Positions 19,184 to 28,070 of a DNA stretch of 64,000 bases are shown piece by piece. The stretch spans positions 351,020-415,019 of the forward strand of contig NZ_JACWFG010000002.1 of the NCBI RefSeq assembly GCF_019749295.1, written 5' to 3'. The first letter of the stretch is position 1. The number at the start of each line of letters is the position of its first letter. Origin of the DNA: Neobacillus niacini. Its GTDB lineage: Bacteria > Bacillota > Bacilli > Bacillales > Cytobacillaceae. Under the pieces are notes generated by a model. It saw only the letters and a list, made by a program, of their open reading frames with translations, made no database searches and was not told the origin of the DNA. The position numbers were made by a program, and so were the translations under genes.

Positions 19184-20158
19184 CTATTTTATTCCTTGCG
19201 CTGCGGTGATCAATGCTAATTTATAGACATCTTCTTCGTTACAGCCGCGTGATAGGTCATTCACTGGTTTATTTAACCCCTGCAGGATTGGCCCTACTGC
19301 TTCAAAGCCGCCTAAACGCTGTGCAATTTTGTAACCGATGTTTCCAGCTTCAAGACTTGGGAAGATAAACACGTTCGCATCCCCTTGAAGTGGTGAGTCT
19401 GGTGCCTTACTTTTCGCAACAGATGGTACAAACGCTGCGTCAAATTGGAACTCACCATCAATAATTAAAGATGAATCACGGCGCTTTGCTTCTTCCACTG
19501 CTCCTGAGACTCTTTCTGTTTCCGGAGATTTTGCTGAACCCTTGGTTGAGAAACTTAGCATCGCAATACGTGGTTCGATATCGAACATATTCGCTGTTTT
19601 CGCGCTTTCCACCGCAATTTCCGCTAAATCATTGCTGTCCGGAGCAATATTGATGGCGCAATCGGCGAATACATATTTTTCATCCTCACGTACCATGATG
19701 AAGACGCCAGATGTCTTCTTCACGCCCTCTTTTGTTTTAATAATTTGCAGTGCAGGGCGGACCGTATCAGCCGTAGAGTGGGCCGCACCGCTCACCAAGC
19801 CATCTGCTTTATTCAAGTACACTAACATCGTGCCAAAGTAATTTTCATCTAATAAGACCTTACGTGCGTCTTCTTCCGTTGCTTTCCCTTTACGGCGTTC
19901 AACAAAGGCTGCTACCAGCTCGTCCATCCCCGCATAGCTTGCTGGGTCATAAATTTCCGCTGCTGCTAGTGAAACGCCAAGCTCCTGTGCCTTAGCCTGA
20001 ACCTGCTCTATATTACCAACTAGAATAGGCGTTAAACGCTTTTCTTCGGCAAGCCTGCTGGCTGCTCTGACAATTCGTTCGTCCAAGCCTTCTGGAAAAA
20101 CAATTCTCATATCACGTCCTGATAATTTCTGTTTTAATCCTTCAAATAAATCAGCCAC
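19184..20158 (-). CDS. pta: phosphate acetyltransferase
   Basis: A 324-residue enzyme that interconverts acetyl-CoA and acetyl phosphate, the first step of overflow acetate formation. Family stretches include IVFPEGLDERIVRA, ADGLVSGAAHSTADTVRPA, FADCAINIAPD and FPSLEAGNIGYKIAQRLGG. The start is GTG at 20158, eight bases after AGGGAGG; an upstream ATG would include the ribosome binding site. The promoter region has a cre box, in keeping with known CcpA activation of pta in B. subtilis. Confidence 0.95.
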   Translation of the reverse strand: MADLFEGLKQKLSGRDMRIVFPEGLDERIVRAASRLAEEKRLTPILVGNIEQVQAKAQELGVSLAAAEIYDPASYAGMDELVAAFVERRKGKATEEDARKVLLDENYFGTMLVYLNKADGLVSGAAHSTADTVRPALQIIKTKEGVKKTSGVFIMVREDEKYVFADCAINIAPDSNDLAEIAVESAKTANMFDIEPRIAMLSFSTKGSAKSPETERVSGAVEEAKRRDSSLIIDGEFQFDAAFVPSVAKSKAPDSPLQGDANVFIFPSLEAGNIGYKIAQRLGGFEAVGPILQGLNKPVNDLSRGCNEEDVYKLALITAAQGIK

Positions 20159-20192
20159 TTTTAAATCCTCCCTAAATAAATCTTCCTCTTTT

Positions 20193-20237
20193 AGCATACT
20201 TTACCTGTTAAAAAATTCAACTTAGGTAACGTTTTCA
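20193..20237 (-). promoter_or_regulatory. pta promoter with upstream cre box
   Basis: On the minus strand TTGAAT (20220-20215), a 16-base spacer and TATGCT (20198-20193) give a sigma-A promoter with a start near 20186. Directly upstream TGAAAACGTTACCT (20237-20224) matches the cre consensus at 12 of 14 positions and is centred about 44 bases before that start. An upstream cre fits CcpA activation. Confidence 0.62.
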
Positions 20238-20341
20238 AACTAAATGTTTTTTTATTCAAAAAACTTCACACTCATTTACTATTTACCGCTTTTCCAAAAA
20301 TTATCCATGGTGGTTTATTCGAGCGTGCTTTGGTCAAACTA

Positions 20342-20350
20342 TGTTATAGT
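20342..20350 (+). promoter_or_regulatory. extended -10 promoter of hemQ
   Basis: TGTTATAGT combines a TGn extension with a -10 one base from consensus. The predicted start is near 20357, about 36 bases before the hemQ ATG. No good -35 is visible, as is usual for extended -10 promoters. Confidence 0.6.
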
Positions 20351-20392
20351 AAGATTGTAAATAAGAAGAATGATTATTTAGGAGTGATTTTA

Positions 20393-21136
20393 ATGAGTGA
20401 AGCAGCTCAAACGCTTGATGGCTGGTATTGTTTGCATGATTTCCGTACGGTTGATTGGACAACATGGAAAATGCTTTCAAGTGATGAACGCCAGTCAGCG
20501 ATTCACGAGTTTTTAAGTCTAGTTGAAAAATGGAATCACACGCAAGAACGTAACGAAGGCAGTCATGCTTTATATACAATAGTTGGTCAAAAGGCTGATT
20601 TCATGATGATGATTTTACGTCCAACGATGGAAGAATTAAATGAAATCGAAACAGAATTTAATAAAACAAAATTAGCAGAATTCACGATTCCAGCTCACTC
20701 TTATGTGTCTGTAGTTGAACTCAGTAACTACCTGCCCGCTGGCGAAGATCCATACCAAAATCCGCAAATTCTTGCTCGTTTATATCCGAAGTTACCTAGC
20801 ACGAAGTATGTTTGTTTCTACCCAATGGATAAGAAACGTGAAGGTAACGATAACTGGTATATGCTTCCGATGGAAGAGCGCCGCAATATGATGCGCAGCC
20901 ACGGTATGATTGGACGTACATATGCAGGAAAAGTAAAGCAAATTATTACCGGCTCAGTAGGCTTTGATGATTACGAATGGGGCGTAACACTTTTTGCTGA
21001 AGATGTTCTTCAATTTAAAAAGCTTGTCTATGAAATGCGTTTTGATGAAGTAAGTGCACGCTACGGTGTATTTGGTGCCTTCTTCGTTGGTAACCTATTA
21101 GAAGAAGAAAGCATAGCACGCTTCTTACATGTTTAA
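20393..21136 (+). CDS. hemQ: coproheme decarboxylase (coproheme III oxidative decarboxylase)
   Basis: A 247-residue HemQ/ChdC that converts coproheme III to heme b in the coproporphyrin-dependent pathway of Gram-positives. The proximal ligand is His170 in MRSHGMIGR. The radical-forming Tyr143 is in [13 protein letters not shown]-terminal [18 protein letters not shown] is a family signature. I chose the ATG at 20393, with AGGAG eight bases upstream. It is divergent from pta, as in B. subtilis (YwfI). Confidence 0.95.
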   Translation: MSEAAQTLDGWYCLHDFRTVDWTTWKMLSSDERQSAIHEFLSLVEKWNHTQERNEGSHALYTIVGQKADFMMMILRPTMEELNEIETEFNKTKLAEFTIPAHSYVSVVELSNYLPAGEDPYQNPQILARLYPKLPSTKYVCFYPMDKKREGNDNWYMLPMEERRNMMRSHGMIGRTYAGKVKQIITGSVGFDDYEWGVTLFAEDVLQFKKLVYEMRFDEVSARYGVFGAFFVGNLLEEESIARFLHV

Positions 21137-21145
21137 TTCCCAAAA

Positions 21146-21176
21146 GGTTCTCAGTTCACGCTGAGGACTTTTTTTG
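21146..21176 (+). terminator. terminator of hemQ
   Basis: GTTCTCAG and CTGAGGAC pair (one G-T) over a six-base loop and are followed by seven T, 10 bases after the hemQ stop. Confidence 0.9.
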
Positions 21177-21355
21177 TAGACTCCGAAAGTCATATTTCCC
21201 CTCACCCTTTCATACAAATAAAACAGCGAGTCTTAAGTAAAGCTTTCGAATAAATCTCACAGATGGAACTGACCCGATTGTCACCATTTAGGATTTATAG
21301 GCGTATGAATAGAAAGTTGAAACAAAAGGGTTAGTTATTTTTAGGAGGGGAAAAG

Positions 21356-21817
21356 ATGAATCAGTATTATAATCAACAAGGGTATCAGCCCTATCAGGCT
21401 AGACAGGGAGCAGCGGCTCCATTTCAACAAGGGCAAGGATTCTTTCCTGGCCAGCAGCAGCAAGGGTTCCCGCAGTTTCCACAACAAGGAGTTCCAGCAG
21501 GGCCTCCTGCAGCGGCTCCACAGCCAATGCTGCCAATTGAGCAATCATACATCGAAAATATTTTGCGCTTAAATAAAGGAAAATTGGTAACCGTATATGC
21601 AACCTTTGAAGGAAACAGCCAGTGGAATGCAAAAGTATTTAAAGGGATTATTGAAGCAGCAGGACGGGACCATGTCATAATAAGTGACCCACAGACTGGT
21701 ATGCGGTTCCTCATTCCAATGGTGCCGATCGATTACTTTACATTTGATGAAGAAATTGAATATGAATATCCTTTTGCAGGTGGAGCACCAAACTTAGGTA
21801 CTTATCCGCCGAGATAA
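21356..21817 (+). CDS. gerQ: spore coat protein GerQ
   Basis: A 153-residue coat protein. The N-terminal 55 residues are a Gln/Pro/Gly-rich low-complexity region (QQQQGFPQFPQQG). The conserved C-terminal domain has IEQSYIENILRLNKGKL and GIIEAAGRDHVIISDP. GerQ is cross-linked into the coat by transglutaminase and holds the cortex-lytic enzyme CwlJ in B. subtilis; the many Gln and Lys fit. AGGAGG lies about eight bases upstream. It was called YwdL and is followed by ywdK there as here. Confidence 0.92.
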   Translation: MNQYYNQQGYQPYQARQGAAAPFQQGQGFFPGQQQQGFPQFPQQGVPAGPPAAAPQPMLPIEQSYIENILRLNKGKLVTVYATFEGNSQWNAKVFKGIIEAAGRDHVIISDPQTGMRFLIPMVPIDYFTFDEEIEYEYPFAGGAPNLGTYPPR

Positions 21818-21821
21818 TCAT

Positions 21822-21855
21822 AAAAAGGCATTGGAACCTAGTCCAATGCCTTTTT
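21822..21855. terminator. bidirectional terminator between gerQ and ywdK
   Basis: AAAAAGGCATTGGA (21822-21835) pairs exactly with TCCAATGCCTTTTT (21842-21855). It closes the convergent gerQ and DUF423 genes. Confidence 0.92.
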
Positions 21856-21861
21856 ACTATT

Positions 21862-22233
21862 TTATAAATCTTTCACTGTCCCAATAATCATTAACACCCA
21901 TCCTGCTAAGAAGCAGACGCCGCCAAGCGGTGTAATCGCACCCAGCACACCTATTTTGGTTAAGCTTAACACGTAGAGGCTGCCGCTGAAAAGAATGATT
22001 CCGACAAGAAACAACCAGCCCGACCATGTAAAAAAGGAGCTAACCTCTACTTTTCCAAGCAGAATTCCAAGTACTAACAATCCTGTTGCGTGGAACATTT
22101 GATAGGTAACACCGGTTTTCCAAATATCCAGGTAATATGGTTCTAGTCTATCCTTAAGTCCATGCGCGCCAAATGCTCCAAGTGCAACAGCTAAAAAGGC
22201 ATTAATTGCGCCAATAATGATAAAAGTTTTCAT
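21862..22233 (-). CDS. ywdK: DUF423 membrane protein YwdK
   Basis: A 123-residue DUF423 protein with four predicted membrane segments. It opens MKTFIIIGAINAFLAVALGA and continues FGAHGLKDRL, the family signature. The function is unknown. It follows ywdI after 12 bases on the same strand, so the two are probably cotranscribed. Confidence 0.88.
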   Translation of the reverse strand: MKTFIIIGAINAFLAVALGAFGAHGLKDRLEPYYLDIWKTGVTYQMFHATGLLVLGILLGKVEVSSFFTWSGWLFLVGIILFSGSLYVLSLTKIGVLGAITPLGGVCFLAGWVLMIIGTVKDL

Positions 22234-22245
22234 CCTCTTTCCCCC

Positions 22246-22533
22246 TTAAAAATCAAATAATGAATCTCCGTTTGCTTCGTCTTCCATTTCTAGCTTTTTC
22301 TGCTGGTTTAGTGATACTGGCTGCTGAAATGTTGTCTGTGCGATTACCGGCTGATAGGCTGCTAATGGTGTGGTTTTTGGCTCTGGTTGAACCTGCTTAT
22401 CGTCTAGTATCAGTTCGCATAATATTTTAATAGAGTACACTTTTTCCCGCAAGTTTTCTTGCCTCGTGCTGTTTTTTGCCAGCTTTAACTCTTCTTCTAT
22501 TTTCATTAATAACTTTTCTACCGATATATTCAC
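22246..22533 (-). CDS. ywdI: YwdI family protein (DUF5327)
   Basis: A 95-residue protein. The first 45 residues are predicted helical (MNISVEKLLMKIEEELKLAK, VYSIKILCELIL), followed by a Pro/Gln-rich linker and an acidic end NGDSLFDF. This matches my recollection of the B. subtilis YwdI family. The function is unknown. It is the last gene of the conserved ywd block before the molybdenum cofactor cluster. Confidence 0.78.
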   Translation of the reverse strand: MNISVEKLLMKIEEELKLAKNSTRQENLREKVYSIKILCELILDDKQVQPEPKTTPLAAYQPVIAQTTFQQPVSLNQQKKLEMEDEANGDSLFDF

Positions 22534-22611
22534 GATTCATTAACTCCTCTATTTAATCTCTTTATCATCATACCAAATTCGACAGCCAATTAGAAATTCG
22601 ACACCTTTCAA

Positions 22612-22627
22612 TGTTTCACGTGAAACA
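22612..22627. other. parS: parS chromosome partition site
   Basis: TGTTTCACGTGAAACA is a perfect 16-bp palindrome and an exact match to the B. subtilis ParB/Spo0J site TGTTNCACGTGAAACA. It lies between genes, upstream of ywdI and downstream of moeB. ParB (Spo0J) loads here, spreads, and recruits SMC condensin. In B. subtilis such sites cluster around the replication origin, including the ywd-side arm, so this argues for an origin-proximal location. Confidence 0.93.
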
Positions 22628-22647
22628 TGTTGTTTTTTGTCATAATA

Positions 22648-22677
22648 GAAAAACCCGCACCATTAAGGTACGAGTTA
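22648..22677 (-). terminator. terminator of moeB
   Basis: On the minus strand AACTCGTACC pairs with GGTGCGGGTT, allowing one mismatch and one G-T pair, and is followed by TTTCTATT. It begins a few bases after the moeB stop and would end the molybdenum cofactor operon. Confidence 0.65.
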
Positions 22678-22681
22678 GAAG

Positions 22682-23701
22682 TTAGCCTAATATTCGTTGA
22701 TAAATAGCTTTGGCATGTGTTAAGTCTTTTGTTCCATGAATGAGGGCGCGGCCGTCGTTGAAGATGACCATTCGCTCGGTGCCCATTTCTACGGATAGAA
22801 GATAGGGGTTTCCTTTCACACTGTATCCAAGAGAACTTAGCTGTCCTGCCAGCTTCTCAAGCGAAATTCCACCTTGAGCAGATGGGCGAATTTGCACCGT
22901 ATCCCGGCCGCATAATACAGTGGTTTTTGTCATATTCTCTTGATCGAGGTAAGGAAAGTTTCTTTCCTCGCCGCAGGATAAACAGCCTGCAAATTTCGCC
23001 TTTCCCATCTTCAAACTAGTGTATTGATTCCGCCATAAGTCGAAACTGACAAACGAAGTCCGTACTGCATCCCAATCTTCGACAAGCATTTTTAGCGCTT
23101 CAGCACTTTGATGGGCAATGACCATTTGGACTGCAGGCGAGATAATCCCGCCCGTATCACAGGTTAATCCCTGCATCGGAATACTCCGTAACAAACAATT
23201 TAAGCATGGTGTTTTTCCAGGAATAATCGAAAAACTCATCCCAAAACTACCGACGCACGCTCCATAAATCCAAGGTATATTATGCTTTTGCGAAACATCA
23301 TTAATCGCCATCCTCGTTTCAAAATTATCGGTGGCATCAATAATAATATCGACATCCTGCACTAAATCCTCTAAAAAGGCAGGAGTAGCATCAGCAATAA
23401 TCGATGTAATCTCAACATCCGAATTGATCGCTCGAAGTCGTTTCTCGGCTGCTGCAGCCTTTGGAAGCTTCTCCGCCACATCCTCTTCTGTATAGAGCTG
23501 CTGGCGCTGCAAGTTACTTGCTTCAACATAATCCCGATCGACAATCGTCAGCCTGCCAACCCCTGCCCGGGTGAGAATCTCTGCGTTCCCAGACCCAAGG
23601 GCCCCCGCACCGATCATTAACACATGCTTCGTACGGATTTTCTCTTGTCCTTCTTTACCGATCCCTGGAAAGAGGACCTGTCGTGAATATCGTTCGTTCA
23701 T
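22682..23701 (-). CDS. moeB: molybdopterin-synthase adenylyltransferase MoeB
   Basis: A 339-residue E1-like enzyme that adenylates the C-terminal glycine of MoaD. GAGALGS at 31-37 binds ATP, DNFETRMAIND is the ATP/Mg region, and two Cys pairs (CLNC, CLSC) form the zinc site. The C-terminal 90 residues (after CLSCGEERNFPYL) are a short extra domain without the Cys of a rhodanese. The nearby moaD and moaE favour MoeB over ThiF. It is the last gene of the cluster, separated from moaD by a 20/21-bp tandem array. Confidence 0.87.
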   Translation of the reverse strand: MNERYSRQVLFPGIGKEGQEKIRTKHVLMIGAGALGSGNAEILTRAGVGRLTIVDRDYVEASNLQRQQLYTEEDVAEKLPKAAAAEKRLRAINSDVEITSIIADATPAFLEDLVQDVDIIIDATDNFETRMAINDVSQKHNIPWIYGACVGSFGMSFSIIPGKTPCLNCLLRSIPMQGLTCDTGGIISPAVQMVIAHQSAEALKMLVEDWDAVRTSFVSFDLWRNQYTSLKMGKAKFAGCLSCGEERNFPYLDQENMTKTTVLCGRDTVQIRPSAQGGISLEKLAGQLSSLGYSVKGNPYLLSVEMGTERMVIFNDGRALIHGTKDLTHAKAIYQRILG

Positions 23702-23760
23702 TCTGTTTCCCCTTCCAAAATCGCTTTATAACTAGGCCTTACTAGGGGGTATTATTCGCT

Positions 23761-24145
23761 ATCCAAGAGTAAATCCCGCTTATCCGAGAGTATACTCCAC
23801 TCATCCGAGAGTAAACCCTGCTTATCCGAGAGTAACCCCTGTCATCCGAGAGTAAACCCCGCTTATCCGAGAGTAAACCTACTCATCCGAGAGTAAGCCC
23901 CGCTTATCCGAGAGTAAACCTACTCATCCGAGAGTAAGCCCCGCTTATCCGAGAGTAAACCCCGCTCATCCGAGAGTAAGCCCCGCTTATCCGAGAGTAA
24001 TCCTACTCACCCGAGAGTAAACCCTCTCATCCGAGAGTATACTCCTCTCATCCGAGAGTAAACCCTCTCATCCGAGAGTAAACTCCTCTCATCCGAGAGT
24101 AAACCCTCTCATCCGAGAGTAAACCCCTCTCATCCGAGAGTAATC
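23761..24145. repeat. 20/21-bp tandem array, about 19 units
   Basis: About 19 head-to-tail copies of a unit like CCGAGAGTAAACCCCGCTTAT fill most of the 474-base gap between moaD and moeB. The CCGAGAGTA core is nearly invariant. The rest alternates between CCCCGCTTAT, CCTACTCAT and CCTCTCAT classes, and lengths alternate 20 and 21. There are no unique spacers, so it is not CRISPR, and no ORF runs through it. It interrupts a run of genes that should be cotranscribed. Confidence 0.92.
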
Positions 24146-24175
24146 CTGCTAATAGCAGGGATTTACCTCATTTTA

Positions 24176-24409
24176 TCACCCGCCGCTGACTGGCGGGATA
24201 AAGGCGATTTCATCTCCATCTTGAATGACTTCGTCGTCCTGAGCGAACTCCTCATTAACGGCAGTCATCACACTATCCATTTTTGGCAGGTCGTAATTAG
24301 CAGCCAATTCTGCTTTCAATTCTCCTACACTTTTGCCTGCAGCGTCTAACCGAAGAAACTCTTCCCCGACTGCATCACGCAAATGAGCAAAAAATAATAC
24401 TTTATTCAT
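24176..24409 (-). CDS. moaD: molybdopterin synthase sulfur carrier subunit
   Basis: A 77-residue ubiquitin-fold protein ending in PPVSGG. The C-terminal Gly-Gly is the site adenylated by MoeB and then thiocarboxylated to supply sulfur for molybdopterin. Its start overlaps the end of moaE by eight bases, so translation is probably coupled to give the heterotetramer. Confidence 0.93.
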   Translation of the reverse strand: MNKVLFFAHLRDAVGEEFLRLDAAGKSVGELKAELAANYDLPKMDSVMTAVNEEFAQDDEVIQDGDEIAFIPPVSGG

Positions 24410-24866
24410 TTAAATCGCCCTCCTCCGGCTTGCCGCTTGGATAAGCGACCGTTTCCAGCTGGTTGCCCATCCACTCTTCGCCGTCTTCCCAATGTTCTTT
24501 TTTCCAGATAGGGACGATTTCCTTAATCCTCTCAATCGCATAACGGTTGGCATCGTATGCATCCGCACGATGCGGCGTAGAAACCGCGATCACAACCGCA
24601 ATATCGGTAATATCCAGCCGTCCAACTCGGTGGGTAATCGCTACCTGAGAATCTGGCCAGCGCTCTTCAATTTCTCTGCCGATTTGCTCAAGCTTTTTCA
24701 CAGCCATCGCTTCATAGGCATCGTAAATTAAGAAAAGTGTCTTTTTCCCTTTTGTCATTTCACGAACGGTTCCAATAAAAGTAGTAATCGCACCAGCATT
24801 ACGCTGAACGACCTTATCAATCACAGATTGAATATCAATCGGTTCTTTTGAAATTTGAAAATTCAT
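24402..24866 (-). CDS. moaE: molybdopterin synthase catalytic subunit
   Basis: A 154-residue MoaE that, with MoaD, converts cyclic pyranopterin monophosphate to molybdopterin. Conserved parts are GAITTFIGTVREMTKGK, HRVGRLDITDIAVVIAVSTPHR, and the lysines of VPIWKKEHWEDGEEW that line the active site. The gene follows the MoeA/PBP fusion gene by 14 bases in the same operon. Confidence 0.94.
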   Translation of the reverse strand: MNFQISKEPIDIQSVIDKVVQRNAGAITTFIGTVREMTKGKKTLFLIYDAYEAMAVKKLEQIGREIEERWPDSQVAITHRVGRLDITDIAVVIAVSTPHRADAYDANRYAIERIKEIVPIWKKEHWEDGEEWMGNQLETVAYPSGKPEEGDLNE

Positions 24867-24880
24867 GTATGTGCACCTCT

Positions 24881-26803
24881 TCAGACCAAATTCTTTGGTT
24901 CTGCATTTTCTACTACTTCATATCCGCCAATCTTTTCAACCTGCTTTTTAAAATCAGCTGAATGTATGATCTCCATTAACAGCCTGCCGCTCTCACTTTC
25001 ATAAAAGCTCCTCGTCATCAATAAATCATACTCTTCATCGGCTACAGGAACAAAGTCTAAGTCCATTGCCTTTGCCGCTGGAAAAATGCCGAGACCAGCG
25101 CCCTTATTGTCGCCATTTACTTCTGCAGCAACAGCTAGATGTGAAAACATTTCACGATCGTATCCGGTAATTTCTTCTGAAGCAATCCCGTTCTCCTCTA
25201 GAAGCATATCAAAAAGAATCCTTGTGCCTGCACCTTTTTGACGGTTAACAAAGTTTGCCTTCTTCTCAAAAATATCTCTAACATTTTCTATATCTAGCGG
25301 GTTCCCTTTAGGCAGAATCCAGCCTTGCTTTCTTTTTAAAAAAGGATAAAGAATAACATCAGTGCCAGCTAATAGTTTCTTAACATATGAGATATTATAT
25401 TGCTTTGTATTTGGGTCAAGCAAATGAATGCCCGCTACGTGAGCCTCTCCTTTTCGGATTGCCATGATACCAGCCATACTGCCTACATGTGCAGAAACTA
25501 TTTTCATATCTGCCCTTTCTCTTTTTATCTGTGAGGATAAAAGATCAATCGTCAGATCGTGGCTGCCGCAAAACATAATCGCATTTTTGATTTCCTCAAG
25601 CGGCCTTAATAGCTCCACTTCAACAAAATCACCTTGTTCATATCCACTTACGCTGGCTGGTACGACAAGAAGGCCATCTGCTCGAACATATGACATTGTT
25701 ACGCCAGCTGCGCGTGTCAGCGGATTGGCAACAAACTGTCCATTCACATAGCCGATATTCATCCGGATAAAGTCCTCAGCACCCATACCTGAAACAATAC
25801 GGCGCCCGAGCTTAACGGTTACGGTTTGACGCTTTGGCTCTGGTATTTGCAAATACTTGCAAATCAGCGGCCGAACAAACCATTCTAACGCTAAATACGC
25901 TGAAACAGGGTACCCTGGCACACCCACTACAATTTTATTATTTATTTTCCCTAAAATAACAGGCTTGCCTGGTCTTGCGGCAACACCATGGGTAAAAACA
26001 GTTCCGATTTCGGCAATAATATGAACGGTGTAATCCTTAGAGCCTGCCGATGACCCCGCATTGATAACGATAATATCAGATTCCTCTGCCGCTTTTAGCA
26101 GTACCGACTTAATCATTTCAGGATCGTCCTTCACAATTCGGTGCAGTCTTGGTTCGCCGCCCCAATCCTTTACAAAATTTGCAAAGACCGTTCCATTAAA
26201 TTCGATGATGTTTCCTGAAGCAAGCGTTGTATGAGCTTCGACAAGCTCATTTCCTGTTGGAATAATTGTGACAATCGGCTTTTTAATAACCGGTATTTGA
26301 AGCTGCTGTCCGGCTAACAAAACCCCCAAGTCAGCTGGTCTTAGAATATGTCCCTGTGGAAACAGCATTTCCTCTTGAACAATATCCTCTCCAATCGGAC
26401 GGATATGCTGCCATGGTGTCGCCGGCTCTATAATTTCAATGGTTTCCTCATCAATCATATCAACATGCTCAATCATAATAACCGCATTATAAGGAGCAGG
26501 AATCGCATTTCCTGTATCTACGATTGAAAAATCCACTCCAAGCTTAAGCTGCAATGGATTTTGCTCATGAGCGGTATAGGTCTTTTCTGCGATAACTGCA
26601 ATTCCATCCATAGCAGATGCATGATAATGCGGCATAGACACGTTTGCAAAAATCGGCTCAGCTGTTACACGTCCGAGGGCATCAGTTGTTGGAATCATTT
26701 CCTTTTCAAGAGGCAGCGAAAAAGCCTCAAGAATTTCGCGCTTTGCTTCCAATCGGGGTTTGTCCTCTAAATATATTTTCCGTTTATAAGTTGTGCGGTC
26801 CAT
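24881..26803 (-). CDS. MoeA fused to a periplasmic-binding-protein-like domain
   Basis: A 640-residue two-part protein. Residues 1-400 are a full MoeA-type molybdotransferase (MPHYHASAMDGIAV, NAGSSAGSKDYT, PGYPVSAYLALEW). Residues about 410-640 resemble a substrate-binding domain of the molybdate or LysR-effector type (MFCGSHDLTIDLL, KGEAHVAGIHLLDP, NRQKGAGTRILFDMLLEENG). It inserts molybdenum into the cofactor; the fused domain may sense or hold a ligand. The ATG at 26803 has GAGGGGGA upstream. A separate MoeA is encoded just before it, so the two probably have different roles. Confidence 0.88.
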   Translation of the reverse strand: MDRTTYKRKIYLEDKPRLEAKREILEAFSLPLEKEMIPTTDALGRVTAEPIFANVSMPHYHASAMDGIAVIAEKTYTAHEQNPLQLKLGVDFSIVDTGNAIPAPYNAVIMIEHVDMIDEETIEIIEPATPWQHIRPIGEDIVQEEMLFPQGHILRPADLGVLLAGQQLQIPVIKKPIVTIIPTGNELVEAHTTLASGNIIEFNGTVFANFVKDWGGEPRLHRIVKDDPEMIKSVLLKAAEESDIIVINAGSSAGSKDYTVHIIAEIGTVFTHGVAARPGKPVILGKINNKIVVGVPGYPVSAYLALEWFVRPLICKYLQIPEPKRQTVTVKLGRRIVSGMGAEDFIRMNIGYVNGQFVANPLTRAAGVTMSYVRADGLLVVPASVSGYEQGDFVEVELLRPLEEIKNAIMFCGSHDLTIDLLSSQIKRERADMKIVSAHVGSMAGIMAIRKGEAHVAGIHLLDPNTKQYNISYVKKLLAGTDVILYPFLKRKQGWILPKGNPLDIENVRDIFEKKANFVNRQKGAGTRILFDMLLEENGIASEEITGYDREMFSHLAVAAEVNGDNKGAGLGIFPAAKAMDLDFVPVADEEYDLLMTRSFYESESGRLLMEIIHSADFKKQVEKIGGYEVVENAEPKNLV

Positions 26804-26816
26804 TTTCCGATCCCCC

Positions 26817-28049
26817 TCATCGTGTCGCAATCACAGGTACATAATCTCCCTGTGAAATACCCTCTTTTTCTGAACTTATCTCAACGATTCCATCACTTTT
26901 AACCAATGTCGTGATTAAACCCGATTTGCCAATAATCGGTTCAGCCCACCATTCTCCTTCTTTCTCAACTAAACGGACACGTATATAATCTGACCTTCCC
27001 GGTGCGGAAGGGATATTTTTTGTTATTCGGGCAAAAATCCGATCTGGTTTCTTTTCTATTTTTTCACCTTTTAACTTTTGCACAATTTTTTCGCCAAAAA
27101 GCATGAAAATAATCATTGCAGAGGCTGGATGCCCTGGCAATCCAATGACAGGCTTTCCATTGGCCATAGCAAGGATTGTCGGTTTTCCCGGTTTAATAGA
27201 AATACCATGGACAAACACACCTGGGGAGCCTAAGGACCCAATCACATCTGTTGTGTAATCCTTCGCACCAACTGAACTTCCTCCCGAAAGAATTAAGCAG
27301 TCGACTTCATTATATAAGCTTTGCGCTTTTTGCTGAAACTCTTGAAAGTCATCTTTCACAATTCCGCCGTAAACAACCTCAACATTCCATTGCTTTGCAA
27401 GGCCCGCAATCGTTAGAAAATTAATATCACGGATTTGCCCTTCTGAAAGTTTTTCTGTTTGATAGGGAACAATTTCGTCACCCGATGACAGATACCCAAC
27501 CTTTAACTTACGGTAGACCGTAACATGGCTAATTCCTAGGGAGGCAATCGCGCCTAACTCCTGCGGTCTAAGCATCGTTCCTTCTGGAAGTAGAATTTCT
27601 CCCTCACGAATGTCCTCACCAGCACGAATAATATTTTCACCAGGAGCTACTGGCTTGTAGGTGTTTAACAGTCCATCATGGTCTTCGCAATGTTCGATCA
27701 TGATAACGCTGTCACTTCCTGGGGGAATCATCCCGCCTGTCGGGACATAAACGGCTTCGCCCTGGCCGACAGGAATACCTGCTGATTCACCCATGTTCAC
27801 CTCTCCAACTACCGTTAAAAACCCCGGCATGGAATCGGAGGAACCGTAGGTGTCCTTTGCTTTTACTGCATAGCCGTCGACAGTAGAGCGGTCAAAGCCC
27901 GGGACATTTTCCTTTGCGGTGACAGGCACTGCTATTATATAATGAAGAGCCTCTTCAAGAGGACGTTCTTCTGTTTCTGTTATTGCAGGGATTTTTTCTT
28001 CTATCATTTCAAACGTTTCTTCAACTGTTTTTACTTTGAAAAATTGCAC
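26817..28049 (-). CDS. moeA: molybdopterin molybdenumtransferase MoeA
   Basis: A 410-residue MoeA that inserts molybdate into adenylated molybdopterin. It shows FDRSTVDGYAVKAKDTY, PTGGMIPPGSDSVIMIEHCE, SGGSSVGAKDYT and GLPGHPASAMI, in family order, with the C-terminal beta domain intact. It lies 21 bases after mobA and 13 bases before the MoeA/PBP fusion gene. Confidence 0.93.
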   Translation of the reverse strand: MQFFKVKTVEETFEMIEEKIPAITETEERPLEEALHYIIAVPVTAKENVPGFDRSTVDGYAVKAKDTYGSSDSMPGFLTVVGEVNMGESAGIPVGQGEAVYVPTGGMIPPGSDSVIMIEHCEDHDGLLNTYKPVAPGENIIRAGEDIREGEILLPEGTMLRPQELGAIASLGISHVTVYRKLKVGYLSSGDEIVPYQTEKLSEGQIRDINFLTIAGLAKQWNVEVVYGGIVKDDFQEFQQKAQSLYNEVDCLILSGGSSVGAKDYTTDVIGSLGSPGVFVHGISIKPGKPTILAMANGKPVIGLPGHPASAMIIFMLFGEKIVQKLKGEKIEKKPDRIFARITKNIPSAPGRSDYIRVRLVEKEGEWWAEPIIGKSGLITTLVKSDGIVEISSEKEGISQGDYVPVIATR

Positions 28050-28070
28050 TGTGTTTTACATCCTTCCTAC

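Noticed and set aside
23761..24145. CRISPR array
   Set aside because: The 20/21-bp units abut each other with no unique spacers, and no cas genes are near.
27919..27931. GGTGACAGGCACT as another copy of the dispersed palindrome
   Set aside because: It is inside moeA, encodes conserved residues (AVPVTAK) and lacks the paired arm, so chance similarity is likely.
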